Source: Prosapia bicincta
Lineage: Eukaryota > Arthropoda > Insecta > Hemiptera > Cercopidae
Direction: 5' to 3'
NCBI GenBank assembly: GCA_036971475.1
Contig: JBAIZL010000002.1
Span: 51,359,229-51,423,228, forward strand
Length of the DNA stretch: 64,000 bases
Shown piece by piece: positions 21,929-35,497 of this stretch. Made by a program: the position numbers and the translations under genes. How positions within the stretch are numbered: the first letter of the stretch is position 1; every line of letters begins with the position of its first letter. The notes beneath the pieces are model-generated. The model was not told the DNA's origin. It saw nothing but the letters and a program-made list of their open reading frames with translations, and made no database searches.

Positions 21929-21933
21929 ATGAT
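21929..21933. repeat. BEL/Pao target-site duplication (right)
   Basis: ATGAT directly follows the 3' LTR. Confidence 0.9.
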
Positions 21934-24900
21934 ATAAAAATACCTCAAAATAGAAAAACAAAAAATACAGTTTCATTAACGTAAATTTAGCCGTTTATTA
22001 AAGAGAATATTACAGATTTTCAGGTGATGTAGCCCTCACACATACACACACACACACACTGGTAGTTAGTTTCAACTAAACAAATATTTAAATTCAAATA
22101 ATGAAGTCCTATTTAAGTGTTAAAAGTTTAATTTGATTATGATAATAAAATAAATTATTCTCTTTTTAGTAAATGAAACTTTCCTATTTAAATGATATAG
22201 TTTGTTTAATTCAGTGTATAAAATTTATAACTGGAGCTTAAATTATAATGTTTTCAGAAATAAAATATAAATAATTAAAAAAAAATTCATATGGAATATA
22301 AATTATTTCTATATCTGTAAAAACGTTCAGATATATAAAGTTTAATTACACAAAGAAATAAACATCCATAGAAAGTTACAAAAAACATTTGCTACTAATA
22401 AGGAAAACAGGATTCAGTAGCTTGTTAAGAAGAGGGCATTACTGTTTTAATTCTACATATTCAATGAATTTTTAATAACTTTATATGAAATCGAATTTAA
22501 ACAAACATTTAACGAAATAGTTAGTATGTAGACCTCTCTCTTTTACTACCCACCCCTGTAAATGTATTTTACAACTTGGAAAAGTTATTTCTAATTTTAT
22601 CTCCTTCTTTACTACACAGCCATTTAATGAAATAAAACTTGCTTCAGGCAAATACTGCTTTATGACTACCATTATGTGTTACGTAGTTTGGCTTTTTGTA
22701 TCTTAGGGCAAATAAACCTATTTATTTACTACTAACAATTCACATTATATAGGGCTTACGTTTAGCAATACAAAATTTATTAACACATTCCGTTGCTAAG
22801 GTGGTGTAAAATTCAAAGATAGTGATAAATTCGTTTTTTAAACTCTTCTTAGCTTAAGGAAAGCGTTTTGTGTTTGTTTGAAGGGACAGAAATCACTTTC
22901 AAGCCAATTAACTGTTGGTTAGGGCAAAGTAAATATTTGTTCACACTATTTACATTTCTTTTGTATTCTTTTAATTGGGATCGCCACTGACAGGAGATAT
23001 AAACGAACATCAGCAGATGTGTTGCCATATCTCTGTGAGGGATGTGTTCGCTGTTCAAGCGGCCGACAGATGGTTGATACGTCATCAAACACTTATAAGT
23101 GAGTTCCTGTTTAAAAGGGTTAGGTATATTAAAGTTCTACTGTACTTGAGAAACATGAAACCATCCACAGTCCAACTACATTCCTACTACTTTTGATTTT
23201 AATTTTTATTATTTATTGTAAATGTCTGTTATTAAATCCCTGAATGTACCTGTTTAAAAACGCTTTAACCTATACTAGTATTTAATTTTTAGTTATCAAC
23301 TTACAACTTTGGTTTTCAATATTTTCATTCGTCATCGAAACAGTAAATATCTACTGATATTAGAGAAAATAATAATATTTAGTTTACGCATTACAAATTT
23401 TAAAATAGTATTTATCGATTATTTATAACTCGGTGATTATTTATAATAATGAGTATTTCATCGCAAGTAATAGAAGTTATTTTAATTTCTTATTTTAATA
23501 AAATGAGAGTTTATTTCATTTGAGTATATTGATGCCACCATAGAAGAAGTACTTATCTGTTACACTGATCTTAGTAATAATATTTACTATGCTGATCTTA
23601 GCATAGACTATTATAGTTCTTTTACACGTTGCAAAGGTTGGTACAAGTATGTTTGTCCTTAAGATATATGTAATATTTTATTAATTATTATATAATAACC
23701 CCATTTATAAATTTCTTGTATAATTATAATAATTGCATACATTGAATGACTTAACTGCATAAACTGGTATTAGCTTAGGCCTACTGCTAGTTGATATTTT
23801 CATTTTAAATTATTATTTATGAGTAATTGTTTTTTAAAATTTTGGAAATAAATATATATACGTTTTTTAAAATAACTACTAAACGAGATTGTAAAGTTTG
23901 TAATTTCCCAAGTTTAACGATTTTGGTTACATTGTGACGTGGCACCTATAAACGTTTTCCCATTCTTATCGAAGACATACAATAATGTATTCAACCCTTT
24001 GCAGTGTCTTCTAATAGCTCTTAAGAGCTGGATTAGTTGACTAGGAATTTGCTAAAAGACATAAATAAGAACCTTTGATAATGCGATTAGGGCATTAAAC
24101 AAGAGCGTAATATTAGAAATCCTGAAGGAGTAAAATTGTAAAATAATAGAAGTATATGGTGTGCAGTAAATATGATTTATTTAGTATTATTTTTGTAATA
24201 ACTGTTAAGGAATTTTTATCGAAAATTATCTTTCGCACTGTCTTATAATAATAATATTGATTCCTAAGAATTTATATCTTTTTATCCTTTTTGATTTTCT
24301 CTGTATTTTGATGTATTTAAGGTAAATATTACAGGTTATGATTATTGGAAATGAGCGACTATTCAGGGTTAGGTCAAATGAGGGTAGTATAATGTAATGA
24401 CAGATATAGATTGTGATACATATGTGCATATTTGATCTGAATAAAATATCAATAAGTATCAAATAGTTCTTCATAAGGGTGTAGTTCTTACTCATATGAG
24501 TCTTCACAGATTAAAATATGTGTTAAATAAAATTTCATTCATAGTGTAAGCTAAATTTTTAATCTCATTATACTTTACTGTCCTTTTTAAATGAACAAAC
24601 CTAAGTGTGATAACTATTATGAAGCTTGATAAATAGTTCCGAAGTGAAATCGCTACTTTGTGCTGGTTAAGTGTTTTGTAATTTAATTATCGGAGGTCAT
24701 GTTGTAACAATACAGAGAGGCAGATGCGGTGGCCATGCGTCACAGGAATGTTGACCGCATTGGAGGAAATTTTAATTGCTTCTCTTGAATGCGAAGTAAA
24801 ATGGAATTATTTTAGGGAAGAAAACGTTCAAATCAATATTATAAATAATATATGCTACTTTAAGCTGAAAGGATAAACGTTTTCCTTTAAAATTTTCTAA

Positions 24901-26820
24901 AATTATTCCAAATAAGTATTATTGAAAAAAGTTTTAATGGCATTAAAAAAAAATATTAAACACAAAAAAATTGACAAATCAATAAAAAAATCTACTCAAA
25001 ATATATAAAAAACCATCGTTTTGTGAAAATAAAATAAAATTATCATTTATGTAGCAATTTATATACAGTATTATGTAAGTTTTTTCACAACAAATTAAAA
25101 TAATATTAAATTATAACCTAATATAGTATGTTATTAGGAATTTCTATCTCTAAAACATTTATAAAATGGTAAAAGTAAAGCATATTGAATTTTTTATATT
25201 GTCAACCTTGCGAACCCAATCTTCTTTTCGATATTTCATTATACAGTATTTGGTTCATGTTTGAACGACGGTGCCTGAAAGCAAGCAAACTCAATACGGA
25301 AGTAAAGTTATTACGCAATCGCTCCATTTCAAACTTATATTATTATAAAGTTCCATATCCTACCACTTTATTTTTATATTTTAAAAAAATAATGTACCTA
25401 CGGCCTTTTATTATATCAGCATCAAAAACCATTCATATGATCGGCATGAAATGTAGGGAACTCTCGCAAAGGTTTCGGCTACATCTCAGGTCGCAAAGGT
25501 TTCGACAGCATGGTACATTTTAAATGCCTGGAATTATAAACATAGATGCGAATAATAAACATTAAATTCTCCAATCGTGCCATGACGTACAACCGATTAT
25601 TAGGTTCAGGGATGATTTCATACAACAACAGTTTTAATGTGTGTCTAGGTTAGTTAGAATATCAGAACGTTTTTGGTTGGTTGATTACTTCATCCATTTA
25701 GGGTTAGAAAAAAGCTAAAGTTGTTTTTCAGAGACTGTCAGTTCATGGTTAGCATTAATGAATTAAGTTTTGCGTAAACGTAGATAAAAGAATTGTATTG
25801 GTAGATTATTATATATTTATATTATTATCTAATAATAATAATTATCTATTTTATTCTCATTAGTATTTGAATGTGTAAGTGATTAATTTTTAATGTTGTT
25901 TTTGGTGATTGACTTCCAATTTGGTCGCTAAAAAAATTAGAAAAGTAAACAATGAGGCCAATACTTTTATTAAGGTAAACTCTTTCTTATTTACCTATTG
26001 TAAAATATAATTTTTTTATCCTAATGATTTAAATATAGGAACAACTAAATATATAGATTTAGTATAGTTGAGTGTATATATACAGTATAGATTTAGTGGT
26101 AAATGACCAACCTGGGATTTAGCTAGCTACTTTATAAAAGGTAAGCTTATTTAGTGGTAATTTGTTCTTTTTTATTTTTAAATTTTAATATTTCAATTTT
26201 GTAGAATTTATCACACTAAATTTGTGTTAATATTTAGTTTAAAGCAATACTGCACTTCATTAAAAATGTCTATTTGGTTCGTAAATTTAAAAGCTCATAT
26301 TTTAAAACTTGATATTTTTCAAACTTTGAATTTCAATTGTCGGCAGTAGTAAGAATATAATTTTAAAAATGAATAGAGATTTTAGGTTACAAGAGAAATG
26401 CCAAATGCGTACATTAATTACATTTTTCCTTATTGTAAGCAGTATTTGTAAACAATAACTAATGATTAATTTGTTTGAAAGTAAACCAATTAATAAGCAA
26501 CTAAAGAAAAAAATATTTTCCAAACTTTTTCTCAGGTAGTTTACAAGTTAAAATTTAACTCTAAGTATTTATGTAAATGTTAGGGAGAAAAGATATATAT
26601 ATATTAAATCATGTGTACTACAAACGACCATATGTCTATAAGTATTGCACTTTATGTAATTTTTTCTATAACATCAGTGACCTTATAAATAGTTTGGTGC
26701 TTTGATCTCACTTGAATTTGTTAATCAATTAATTTGTCTTTAAGTTTATGCTTATAAATTTCCAATGTTTCAAATATATTTATTTTTAATCCCTTATTTA
26801 ATTCTTTTATTAATTTCATA
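21934..26820. other. AT-rich intergenic DNA
   Basis: No supported gene. Short open frames at 22481-22672, 22849-23196, 24226-24507, 25185-25523 and 26302-26523 lack recognisable domains. A 13-bp motif CGCAAAGGTTTCG occurs twice, at about 25464 and 25491. Confidence 0.45.
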
Positions 26821-26826
26821 TTGCAT

Positions 26827-27197
26827 ATATATTCATTAAAAGTATTCTTGTTTTCGAAATATTTTTAATTTAATAACTATATTACAAGAAAACATATCAC
26901 CATATTTAATATATATATATATATATATATATATTAAATTAAAAATATTTCAAAATCAAGAATACTTTTAATTAATATATTTATTCAAAGCTTTTCGCCG
27001 ATAAAATAGTACCAGCATCTTTCTCATAAAGATTATTATATATTTATATTTAATCATAATTATCTATTTTATTAGAAAGATGCTGGTACTATTTTATCGG
27101 AGAAACGCTTTGAATAAATATATTCATTAAAAGTATTCTTGTTTTCGAAATATTTTTAATTTATTAAATATATTACAAGTAAACATATCACCATATG

Positions 27198-27245
<48 letters not shown>
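26827..27245. repeat. Alternating inverted-repeat array (three copies of one unit)
   Basis: One unit occurs as a truncated plus copy (26827-26910), a minus copy (26933-27024) and a longer plus copy (27074-27198). Copies 1 and 2 meet tail to tail at an (AT)n tract. Copies 2 and 3 stand head to head around a 49-bp loop. The unit contains AGATGCTGGTACTATTTTAT, a GAAA(A/C)GCTTTGAATAAATAT block, AAAAGTATTCTTG and AAATATTTTTAATT. The head-to-head layout and the GAAA(A/C)GC...AATAAATAT block resemble 3' ends of Penelope-like elements, but no coding sequence is left. Confidence 0.75.
27199..27245. repeat. (TA)n microsatellite
   Basis: Directly follows the third unit of the inverted array. Confidence 0.95.
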
Positions 27246-27249
<4 letters not shown>

Positions 27250-27554
27250 AAGTTATAATATCAGTTATATTGAGTTATGATAATAATGTAGATATAGCTA
27301 GTTTAAATGATTAGCTAAAGTGGATTTCTGTTTATGCAGACTTTATATTGTGCAGCTGCTAAGCCATTGTAGTTTCATATATAGTGATCTTTAGATGAGA
27401 ACAGTTGTCTCCACTCCAACTGAATGAATATCAGACGTTTTCGTTAAACGATTATTGTAATAGTTTCAATATTAAATTATTCTCAATTAATAAAAGGTTT
27501 ATAAAAGTAAAATTATTTTAAAAACCTTTCATGCCTAATAAGACAAGTAACTTA

Positions 27555-27581
27555 TGTATATATATATATATATATATATAA
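27555..27581. repeat. (TA)n microsatellite
   Basis: Uninterrupted TA tract. Confidence 0.9.
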
Positions 27582-28139
27582 GTATAAATATCTCCTATTT
27601 TTCAATCTTTATTTTTCCCCTTTTTTTTCTTTCGGTACTACTGTCTGTGCAAATCCATAATATTTAGAACTATACAGACAATAAAACGACGTAGACATAC
27701 AAGCCGTAGTTAAACATAATATTCAATCGCTATGACCTTATTAAATATTATTTGTATATACTACTGAACTATGCAAAACAAGAACGTAAGTGAATACAAC
27801 ATCCGATGAAAATGTTACGTTTGTGAATTAATCGGAGTAAATAATATTGCTACTTTATGGCTCTTTGAGTATAGACAGGACTTACCTAACGCTGCTATAA
27901 AATGCAATGGGAAAATACCGATCTCGTTTTTACAAGAAAATCATTTGAAATTTGATCATTTTGTATTTTTAAAGCTACTAGAAAGAATAGCTCCAGGTAA
28001 TTATTTATTTTCCCCCTAAGAATTAAATAATGTTCACAGTTTTAAAAAATGATGACAAGAGTAAACGTTTTTATTAAACAAATTGTAAACTAGTTTAATA
28101 CTCACTTTTAAACTAAAGGAGTATATATATATAGTAAAG

Positions 28140-28141
<2 letters not shown>

Positions 28142-28189
<48 letters not shown>
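28142..28189. repeat. (TA)n microsatellite
   Basis: About 24 uninterrupted TA units. Confidence 0.95.
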
Positions 28190-28193
<4 letters not shown>

Positions 28194-28394
28194 ATAACAT
28201 ATTTATATCACATTTACAAAAGTTATATTCAAGAAATAATAGAACTGTATAATAAATTACTATAAATAAATTTGATCTATTTTGTACATTTGTTTCAAAT
28301 TTGTAATATTTGTGAATATATGAAGCCACTTGCATAAATCATGTTTTGAATTTTCCAAACTGTCTTTATTAAAGAGTTTCGAGATGTGATGTTG

Positions 28395-28560
28395 AAACTC
28401 GAGAAAATCAGGGTAAACAATACATAGAGTATGAAATAAAAGGATTGCGTCCTTTCTAACACTATGTTGCTTTAATGATCTGCAATCAACTCGCTCAAGT
28501 TATAGAAGGTTACCTTGAGACTATCTTTGACCTCTCCAGCAAAATATAAGTATCTTTCAT
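28395..28560 (+). repeat. Dispersed repeat, copy 2 (related to 8830-9010)
   Basis: Shares a series of short blocks in the same order with 8830-9010. Confidence 0.55.
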
Positions 28561-29925
28561 TTCTCCATTATATAATAATTAAAATTTTCGTATTTAAGTT
28601 AGATTGCTAGTCAATTAATCTTATTTTGAAAAAATGGTTCAATTTTATATCTTAAATTCTAATTTCGAATTGGAAACTCAATATCTTGAGTATTCCAAAA
28701 AAAAACAAAAACACTATAAATTAAGAACAAAACACAATTTTAGTTGTATTAACACGCATGCGAACACAACTTAATATCAAGCTTGTATCCGTGAATATCT
28801 ATGTGATTAACAACACGAAATCTTTAATGAAAAAGTGTTTCAAAATAAAAATATATACGTCGCATTAAGAAATCTATTCTTCAATAATAAACCTATTTCT
28901 AGGGTGATTATTAAAATAATAACTTTTATAGGACCTAGTTTATTTCTAAAGTTTTTATTTTCATCAAATTCTTTCTTTTATTGTATAGGGTACAATGATC
29001 TACCCACGATATACTGAGATATTGTAATCCTCTACAAAAGTCAACAGGCCTGATGCTCGTTACTCAGAGATTACATCAGAGCTCAGTTTAAATCGTTTTA
29101 CTTTATTCTCCATACAGTTACGTGTCATAACATTTTACAAGGTGGGATTAACGTATTATTTGTCAACACGTGATTTGACTGTAGCCATATGAAGGGTTCG
29201 TTGTCAATGCTGATTGTCCCAACAAAAATGTTTAGAGTATAAATTTACCCTTTGTATTGTATATTTCAATAACTTTACATTATTCATACAATTAACGCTC
29301 AAATTTAATTAAAAAACAGTTGTTTGTACCAAGTTACGAAATATGTTTGGAACTCAAAGCACAATATTGTATTGTGATGACGTTTAACACCTTTTTTTGG
29401 TTTTATTGTGTTTTACGCTGTTCAATTAAAACAAAATTATTAAATTAAGTATGTATGTTTGAAATTCTATTTGAAAGACCAACAGTTAAATAAATAACCG
29501 ATTAATTGACCACTAATGGAATAGAGCAATTCGACATCGCCTTCACTTGTGTTGAGTTGGTAATTGATTGTAAAAGAGGTGCAAAGTGCATTAAGAGTTG
29601 CCATACGGCTCATACGGTACAGACGGCTCAGGAAGGAATACGTGGCAAGTGTATTATCCATCGAAGGGAACATACAGATGTACGGGGTATTAGAGGACAT
29701 TTACAAACTGTGCAACACTACACTTTATTGTATATGGTCATGTAGCTAGTATTGTAGGTGCATTATTACATAGATCAAGTTATCCGGATTTGAACAATTT
29801 GCATAATACGTAAAACGAGATCTAAATATACTAAATATATTTAAAATATTTGTTTATAAGCATAAGATTCAAGAAACTAAATACAATAAAGAGGTATCTT
29901 AGGAATTTCGTTTTACAAGTACATA

Positions 29926-29960
29926 CAAAACTAAAACAATATAGTATTGTTTTAGTTTTG
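29926..29960. repeat. 16-bp-arm perfect hairpin with 3-base loop
   Basis: CAAAACTAAAACAATA (29926-29941) and its exact reverse complement (29945-29960) are separated only by TAG. No element or function is assigned. Confidence 0.9.
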
Positions 29961-31110
29961 ATTGGCGTACCTCACCTCAGCACACGGTTCGTTTTTCAAT
30001 ACATTTATTGAAATAAAATCTCAAAATGATTTTGCACTTTAAAATTCTTTGTGTTTGTTTTTCATAATATAGTATTTCTTACTACATGCAGCTGTTTTTT
30101 TGGAATTGAATCTGTCATCTGTGACGTGCATTGCAGATAAAAAGAGGACCTCATTCTCCTACTGTCACATTTTTTTAACAAGAAACATATTTTCTTGAAA
30201 TTCAAAAATGTATGATTCTACAAGTGGATAATATTTTTAATTAATAGAAAGTCAGGGGTATTTATTTTAGTACATAAAACATACAATTAAAAAAAACATA
30301 AGCTTATAGTATTGCTCCAGTCCTGATTTTGTAACTAAATATTCACGCAAAGGAAGGATAACAGCTAGTTGACAGCTAGTGATAAGTACCATAGAATAGA
30401 GTAAACATTGGTAACACAGGTCTCAAGTCACGTGCGCTCTTTAACGACATAACTGTTACAATTTATGATTCGTTACCGCCCAAGCGCGGCAAGTAAGGAT
30501 CAAATTTCCGGTTGAATTAAAAAGCATTTTTAATTTTTGACCGCAGGAATGACATGCAGGCTGTCCTTTCCCATACCCAAGATAGCGGAATTTCAAATTC
30601 GCAGTATTTATAACTAATCCATAATAGTATATGTCATTACCTATCTACACACTCCATTGGCTAAACAGTTCCAATGGCGCTATTATATTAAATTAGCTTC
30701 GTTAAATACCGTATGCCCTACGTTGGCAAGGTCTACATTTACTTTCATATACATTTTTCATTGCATAAATATATTTATCATTATGATATTTATTTTTTTA
30801 CAATGTAGAATACACTTAAAACATATCACTAAGAAGTAGATACTTTAAAATCGTAAAACGATATCAATATCTGTTTGTATAGTTGGACAATCAATAAAAA
30901 AACGTAAACCCAGACCAAACTTTTTTTAAAAATGATTGATTGATCTCAGTTAAGTACACGGTAAAAAAAGTAGCTACATAAAACACCAGAGTGTATTTAT
31001 TAATCACGTTCTCCCTAAAATAGATTGGGGTCAGGCATTGTCTGCCTGACAACCTTTCTGGGAGTTATTAATGGTGATATTTTAGTAAAAGTCACTTCCC
31101 CCCTCTATCT

Positions 31111-31112
<2 letters not shown>

Positions 31113-31146
<34 letters not shown>

Positions 31147-31188
31147 CACACACACACACACACACACAACACACATACACACACAACA

Positions 31189-31244
<56 letters not shown>
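31113..31244. repeat. (CA)n microsatellite with interruptions
   Basis: About 130 bp of CA broken by AACAC and ATAC steps. The apparent Thr-His and Val-Cys frames across it are artefacts. Confidence 0.95.
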
Positions 31245-31247
<3 letters not shown>

Positions 31248-31576
31248 TTGTAAGAGGACCTCGGTGTGCCGGGGTTAAACACTAACCGGCCAATCGAGAA
31301 CTCCATAATTTTCCGAAACCGATCAACGAGACTTGCCTAATTATACTTAAAAAAATTAAATATTTCGAAAAAAATTATGGAGATGTATTATATTTACCAT
31401 TCTGAGTGGAATGGTATAAATGTTGTTTTGGGAAAAGAGTTTTAAAAGAGTTTTTCGGTTTTAGAACCTACCACTGTGGACTCAGCTCCACTATTTATAC
31501 AACAGCAAAGCGAGGCCCTGAAGTAATGTTTGATACTGACTACTGAGGTCTTTCTGTAATAAATTTGTATAAGATA

Positions 31577-31606
31577 CTAGCTGACCCGCCGAACTTCGTA
31601 TCGCCT
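31577..31606 (-). other. Helitron 3' terminus (hairpin and CTAG)
   Basis: The minus strand reads CGAAGTTCGGCGGGTCAGCTAG and ends at 31577. The inverted repeat CGAA-G-TTCG precedes CTAG. Confidence 0.8.
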
Positions 31607-32141
31607 AAAAGTCAATTAATGTTGTGTTAACATTAACTAAACTTAAATCAGTATTTTATTAACATAATAATATCTGAACTTATAATAGTCCATCGAGAAA
31701 AGCGTGGCAATAAAATCTCTTGATTGAATACTACTTATTGAAGTCCATTCGGATGTAAAATGTTTTTTGTATATTGTTTGAAATGTGTTGGAAAATAATT
31801 TTTAATTGTTGAGTGTTGCTTGGCAACAAACATTTTGAATGAAATGTCTTAGGATAAGATAAGAAAGAAAAGATAGATAGAAAGTCTACACGTCTTTAAT
31901 TTGAAAATTTCAAACTTTTTTTAATAAGGTAAAACATTCTGGACCATTTTGATGAAAATTATTATTCAAATGTTATGAAAATATCTAACGTCATTACATG
32001 TAAATTTATTACAATTAGACTAATCGATAGCGTGTGAGTATGTGTAATGAAATTTTCAACTTGTTTTAATTAAAGGTAAAAAAGCTTATACTCAAACTTT
32101 TTTATTTAAAAAATATATTTTATTATTTACAAAAACTTAAT

Positions 32142-34029
32142 TTATCGTAATGCCATTGGATGTACAATATTTTTGGTTAAACCCTGAGTTGTATAAATAA
32201 ATAAATTCGATGGTTTTCCAACTCTGGAACACGCAACATATAATTGGCCGTGAGAAAAACATGGGTTTTCTAAATCCAAGCCACAAATTGTCATTGTTTG
32301 GCCTTGTGACTTATTTATAGTCATAGCATATGCCAAGCGGATTGGAAATTGTAAACGTTTGAATGGTATAGGCGAATCTGAAGGAATCATTGGGATCCGT
32401 GATAAAAAGTACAGCTTCACCTTGAAATTTTCCACTCAAAATATTGGCTTCAAGAATGTTGCCCATGATTTTTGTTACAACTAATCGCGTGCCATTACAC
32501 AATTTTGGGGCATTTAAATTTCGAAGCAAAATTATAGGTGAGCTAATTTTCAGTCGCAAATTATGTGGTGGGATTCCAGGTAAATCTAGTGAATTTAGAA
32601 ACTCTACAGGATAGTTGACAACTTCGTCAGGATTAACAACAGTGTCAATCGATTGAAATGTAATTTCATCACCAGGCAATGACTGTTGTATTTTAAAATT
32701 GATGGTGTCAACATCTAAATTTTTTGCGGCTAAAATAGCTCGCTCTCGCAGCCATTCATGATTAGTATAATTATGTCTTAAATCTGGAAAGATACTTGTT
32801 ATTAACTCATCTTTGGTAGCCACCATGTTGCAAAAATTCTCTGGAAGTCGAATATATTGTGTATCTTCATACAATTGAATTTTACCGTTGCCAATGTCTA
32901 ACAATTGTTCAGAGAATCCTGACGCTAATGGATTATTTTGAAGTCGAACGCGCGTATTAATAGTAAGGCATAATTTAGTGACACTTGGCCATAGATAAGA
33001 TTCTTTCAAACATGCGTTTATTTCGTCTGCATATGTCGCGCGTGGAATGACTGGTAATGTTTGTCTGAAATCACCAGACAGCAGCAGTAGAGCACCACCG
33101 AAAAGCCGAGCATTATTTTTGATATCTTTCAGGGACCTGTCGAGAGCTTCAAGCGAATGCTTATGGGCCATTGTACATTCATCCCAGATAATAATTTTAC
33201 ATTTTCTCAAAACTTCAGCCATGCCCGAATGCTTCTTTATGTTACACATTGCTTCGGGATTTGTATGAACGTTCAAAGGTAATTTAAGTGCTGAATGCGC
33301 AGTCCGTCCACCATCAAGTAACGTTGCTGCAATGCCTGATGAAGCAATGGCCAATGCAATATGATTTTGAGATCGAATCCGCGCAAGTATCAGTGCGATA
33401 AGAAATGTTTTACCAGTGCCACCTGGAGCGTCTAAAAAAAAGAATCCACCTTGTGCTGCAATTGAAACGTTAATTTGATCATATACATTTCGTTGTTCAG
33501 CAGTAAGCAATTGTTCATTTTCCGCAACAAAAGTAGCCAAAGAAGCCTTATCGAACTGGTGTTCACGTTGAACATCGCTGTTGATGATGTCTACTGCTGG
33601 GCGATTCGGCGCTGGCATTCCAAAATGGATGAGCGGCATGTTTGAAATAAGAATACAAATATCCTCAATCATTATTAATGACTCGTTGTATATTTCGGCG
33701 GAGAATTCAATATTAAGATTTTGATTAGTAATTCTAGTCCGATGCAAAATATCCTCACTCATTGAGCCTTTATATTTGTTCCACAGAGCAAATGCATCAG
33801 ACGGAAAACACGTTGTCAATATTATTGAAAATAATTGACGAATTTGTTGTGGAGATGAGCTCAGTGCTGCATCTGCAAGTGTGAGATCCCAATGGTTACC
33901 ATCCTCCAATAAATGTAACTCACGACACGCATCGAAGAAAGAGTCGTATGAAGTACCATCGACTTTTCGCAAATATTGGAAGCACGGCGGTCCAGGGACG
34001 TTAACCAGTAATAAACGCAAAAAAAACAT
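32142..34029 (-). pseudogene. Helitron PIF1-like helicase domain
   Basis: Counting from the frame start at 34029, the Walker A motif is GGTGKT at 203-208 (LDAPGGTGKTFL) and Walker B is WDEC at about 282-285. LSGDFRQTLPVIPRA follows as motif III. The frame shifts near 32395-32410. The last motifs, [13 protein letters not shown] and LYVACSRVG, are then read to the stop at 32142. The helicase unwinds donor DNA during transposition. The two frameshifts (near 34025 and 32400) prevent a complete product. Confidence 0.92.
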
Positions 34030-35497
34030 TCGCGTTGCTTAGGATGAACTGTATATAATCGACCTAAAGTATTTGTCATAAATATATCAGCGAATCCTGG
34101 GACTGGAATGCCTCGTGTCCGCGGTTCCCAATTCTTTGATTGTTTATTCCATGTAAAAAATTTAGGGACATCAGTGTACATCAACGTCCTTGCGAATTGA
34201 CCAACAGCATCTTGTCGACTACAAAGTTTAAAAAATTCATTAAGAGTTGTTTTTGGAGCCGTCAAAGCCTGTTGTAGTGCAGTTTCTTCTGTAAAGTAAA
34301 CACGCTGTCCGTTTTCAAGATGCACAGCCAAATGTATAACAGCAGGATCCCTTTCATGTATAGGGAACGTAAAAATGCGCCAAATAGCTTCGTTGCTACT
34401 TATGTATCGGCCCATTTGATAACGTGTTATTTCGTCATTGTCGTTTACATTTTGAACAGCAAATATAGCTTTATCACTACCCTTGTGAACATACTTACAA
34501 ATGTATTTGATAGACTTCACCGAACTGCATAGTTCAACGTTTATGTGCGCTTTGTAGGTTTTGCACAGCAATGGCGAATATGGAACTACCCAGCGATTAT
34601 CAATATCTACTCTCACACCATTTGACAGACGCAATTCATATGATTGACCACCATTGTCTACGTCTCTACGTCGATAAGATGGATAACCGTCCATATTGGT
34701 GATAGTATCAGTTTCACATGGTTTTGGAAAACGTTTTGTACATTTTCCATTATCCATACATGGCGACATCATGTTTAGAGTGCCACATGGACCATGGATC
34801 ATATTTGTAGTAACAATGTTAAACAATTCTGGATCAACATTCGGATCTGGAATTTCCGCTGAAATAATTTTGTCAATTTCTTCTGCGCGTATTTTATCCA
34901 CCAACCAAATTAAAATATGCGCATGAGGTAAACCTCGTTTTTGCCATTCAACAGAGTAAAGCCAACAACGCGTTTCACCAAATACCGAGTAATGTGTAAT
35001 CAAATTCATCAAAGATTTTAATTTTTGTTTAAAGACACGTGCAGTGACATCATGACGGTGCATCGATGTTTGACCTGGCAACAGTAAACTTTTGATTTCA
35101 TCCCAGTTTGGATTACACGTAAATGTGATAAAAAGATCAGGTCGGCCGTATGCACGTACGTAAGTCATGGCATCTTGAATATATTCCTGCATATGACGCG
35201 GGCTACCAGTGTATGATGATGGGAGAATATATGCGGTACCAATATTGTTGATGTCATTCGTTGCATCTACGTTGCCGATTACGGCGTCACGTAAATGAAT
35301 GTACTCCTCAGCACGAAGTTTTGCTTGGTTAAATTTTATGTATCGTAATCTCTCACTTTCGATTTTTACATACATATCGACAATGTACTGATGGAATAGC
35401 TGTCTGCATCGGAGAATACCATTACCTTCATTGGCACGAATCATTAGTCGATATGCATAGTAGTTCATAGCACTAACTTTCTTGTCCCGTTCTTCAC
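34028..35497 (-). pseudogene. Helitron Rep (HUH endonuclease) domain
   Basis: After the splice the frame continues EERDKKVSAMNYYAYRLMIR. Counting from ATG 35468, FITFTCNPNWDE lies at 113-124. The HUH motif is HAH at 182-184 (LPHAHIL). The two catalytic tyrosines are Y322 and Y326 (KYICKYVHKG). These residues nick and join single-stranded DNA in rolling-circle transposition and all are present. The frame is lost at a run of T's (plus-strand A's at 34019-34026) within the codons for a Cys-Phe-Phe segment. The helicase frame picks up there. Confidence 0.92.

Larger units (their letters stand above)
27246..31576. other. AT-rich intergenic DNA
   Basis: No supported gene. It contains the repeats listed separately at 28142, 28395, 29926 and 31113. 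Overlapping short frames on both strands at 29467-29749 have no recognisable domain. Confidence 0.45.

Noticed and set aside
25185..25523. A 112-codon open frame as a gene.
   Set aside because: No domain, no splice or promoter context, and composition like the surrounding intergenic DNA.
31025..31306. Long open frames across the CA tract (Thr-His or Val-Cys repeats).
   Set aside because: They are simple translations of a microsatellite. The same applies at 40575-41041, 45130-45327 and 48762-48985.
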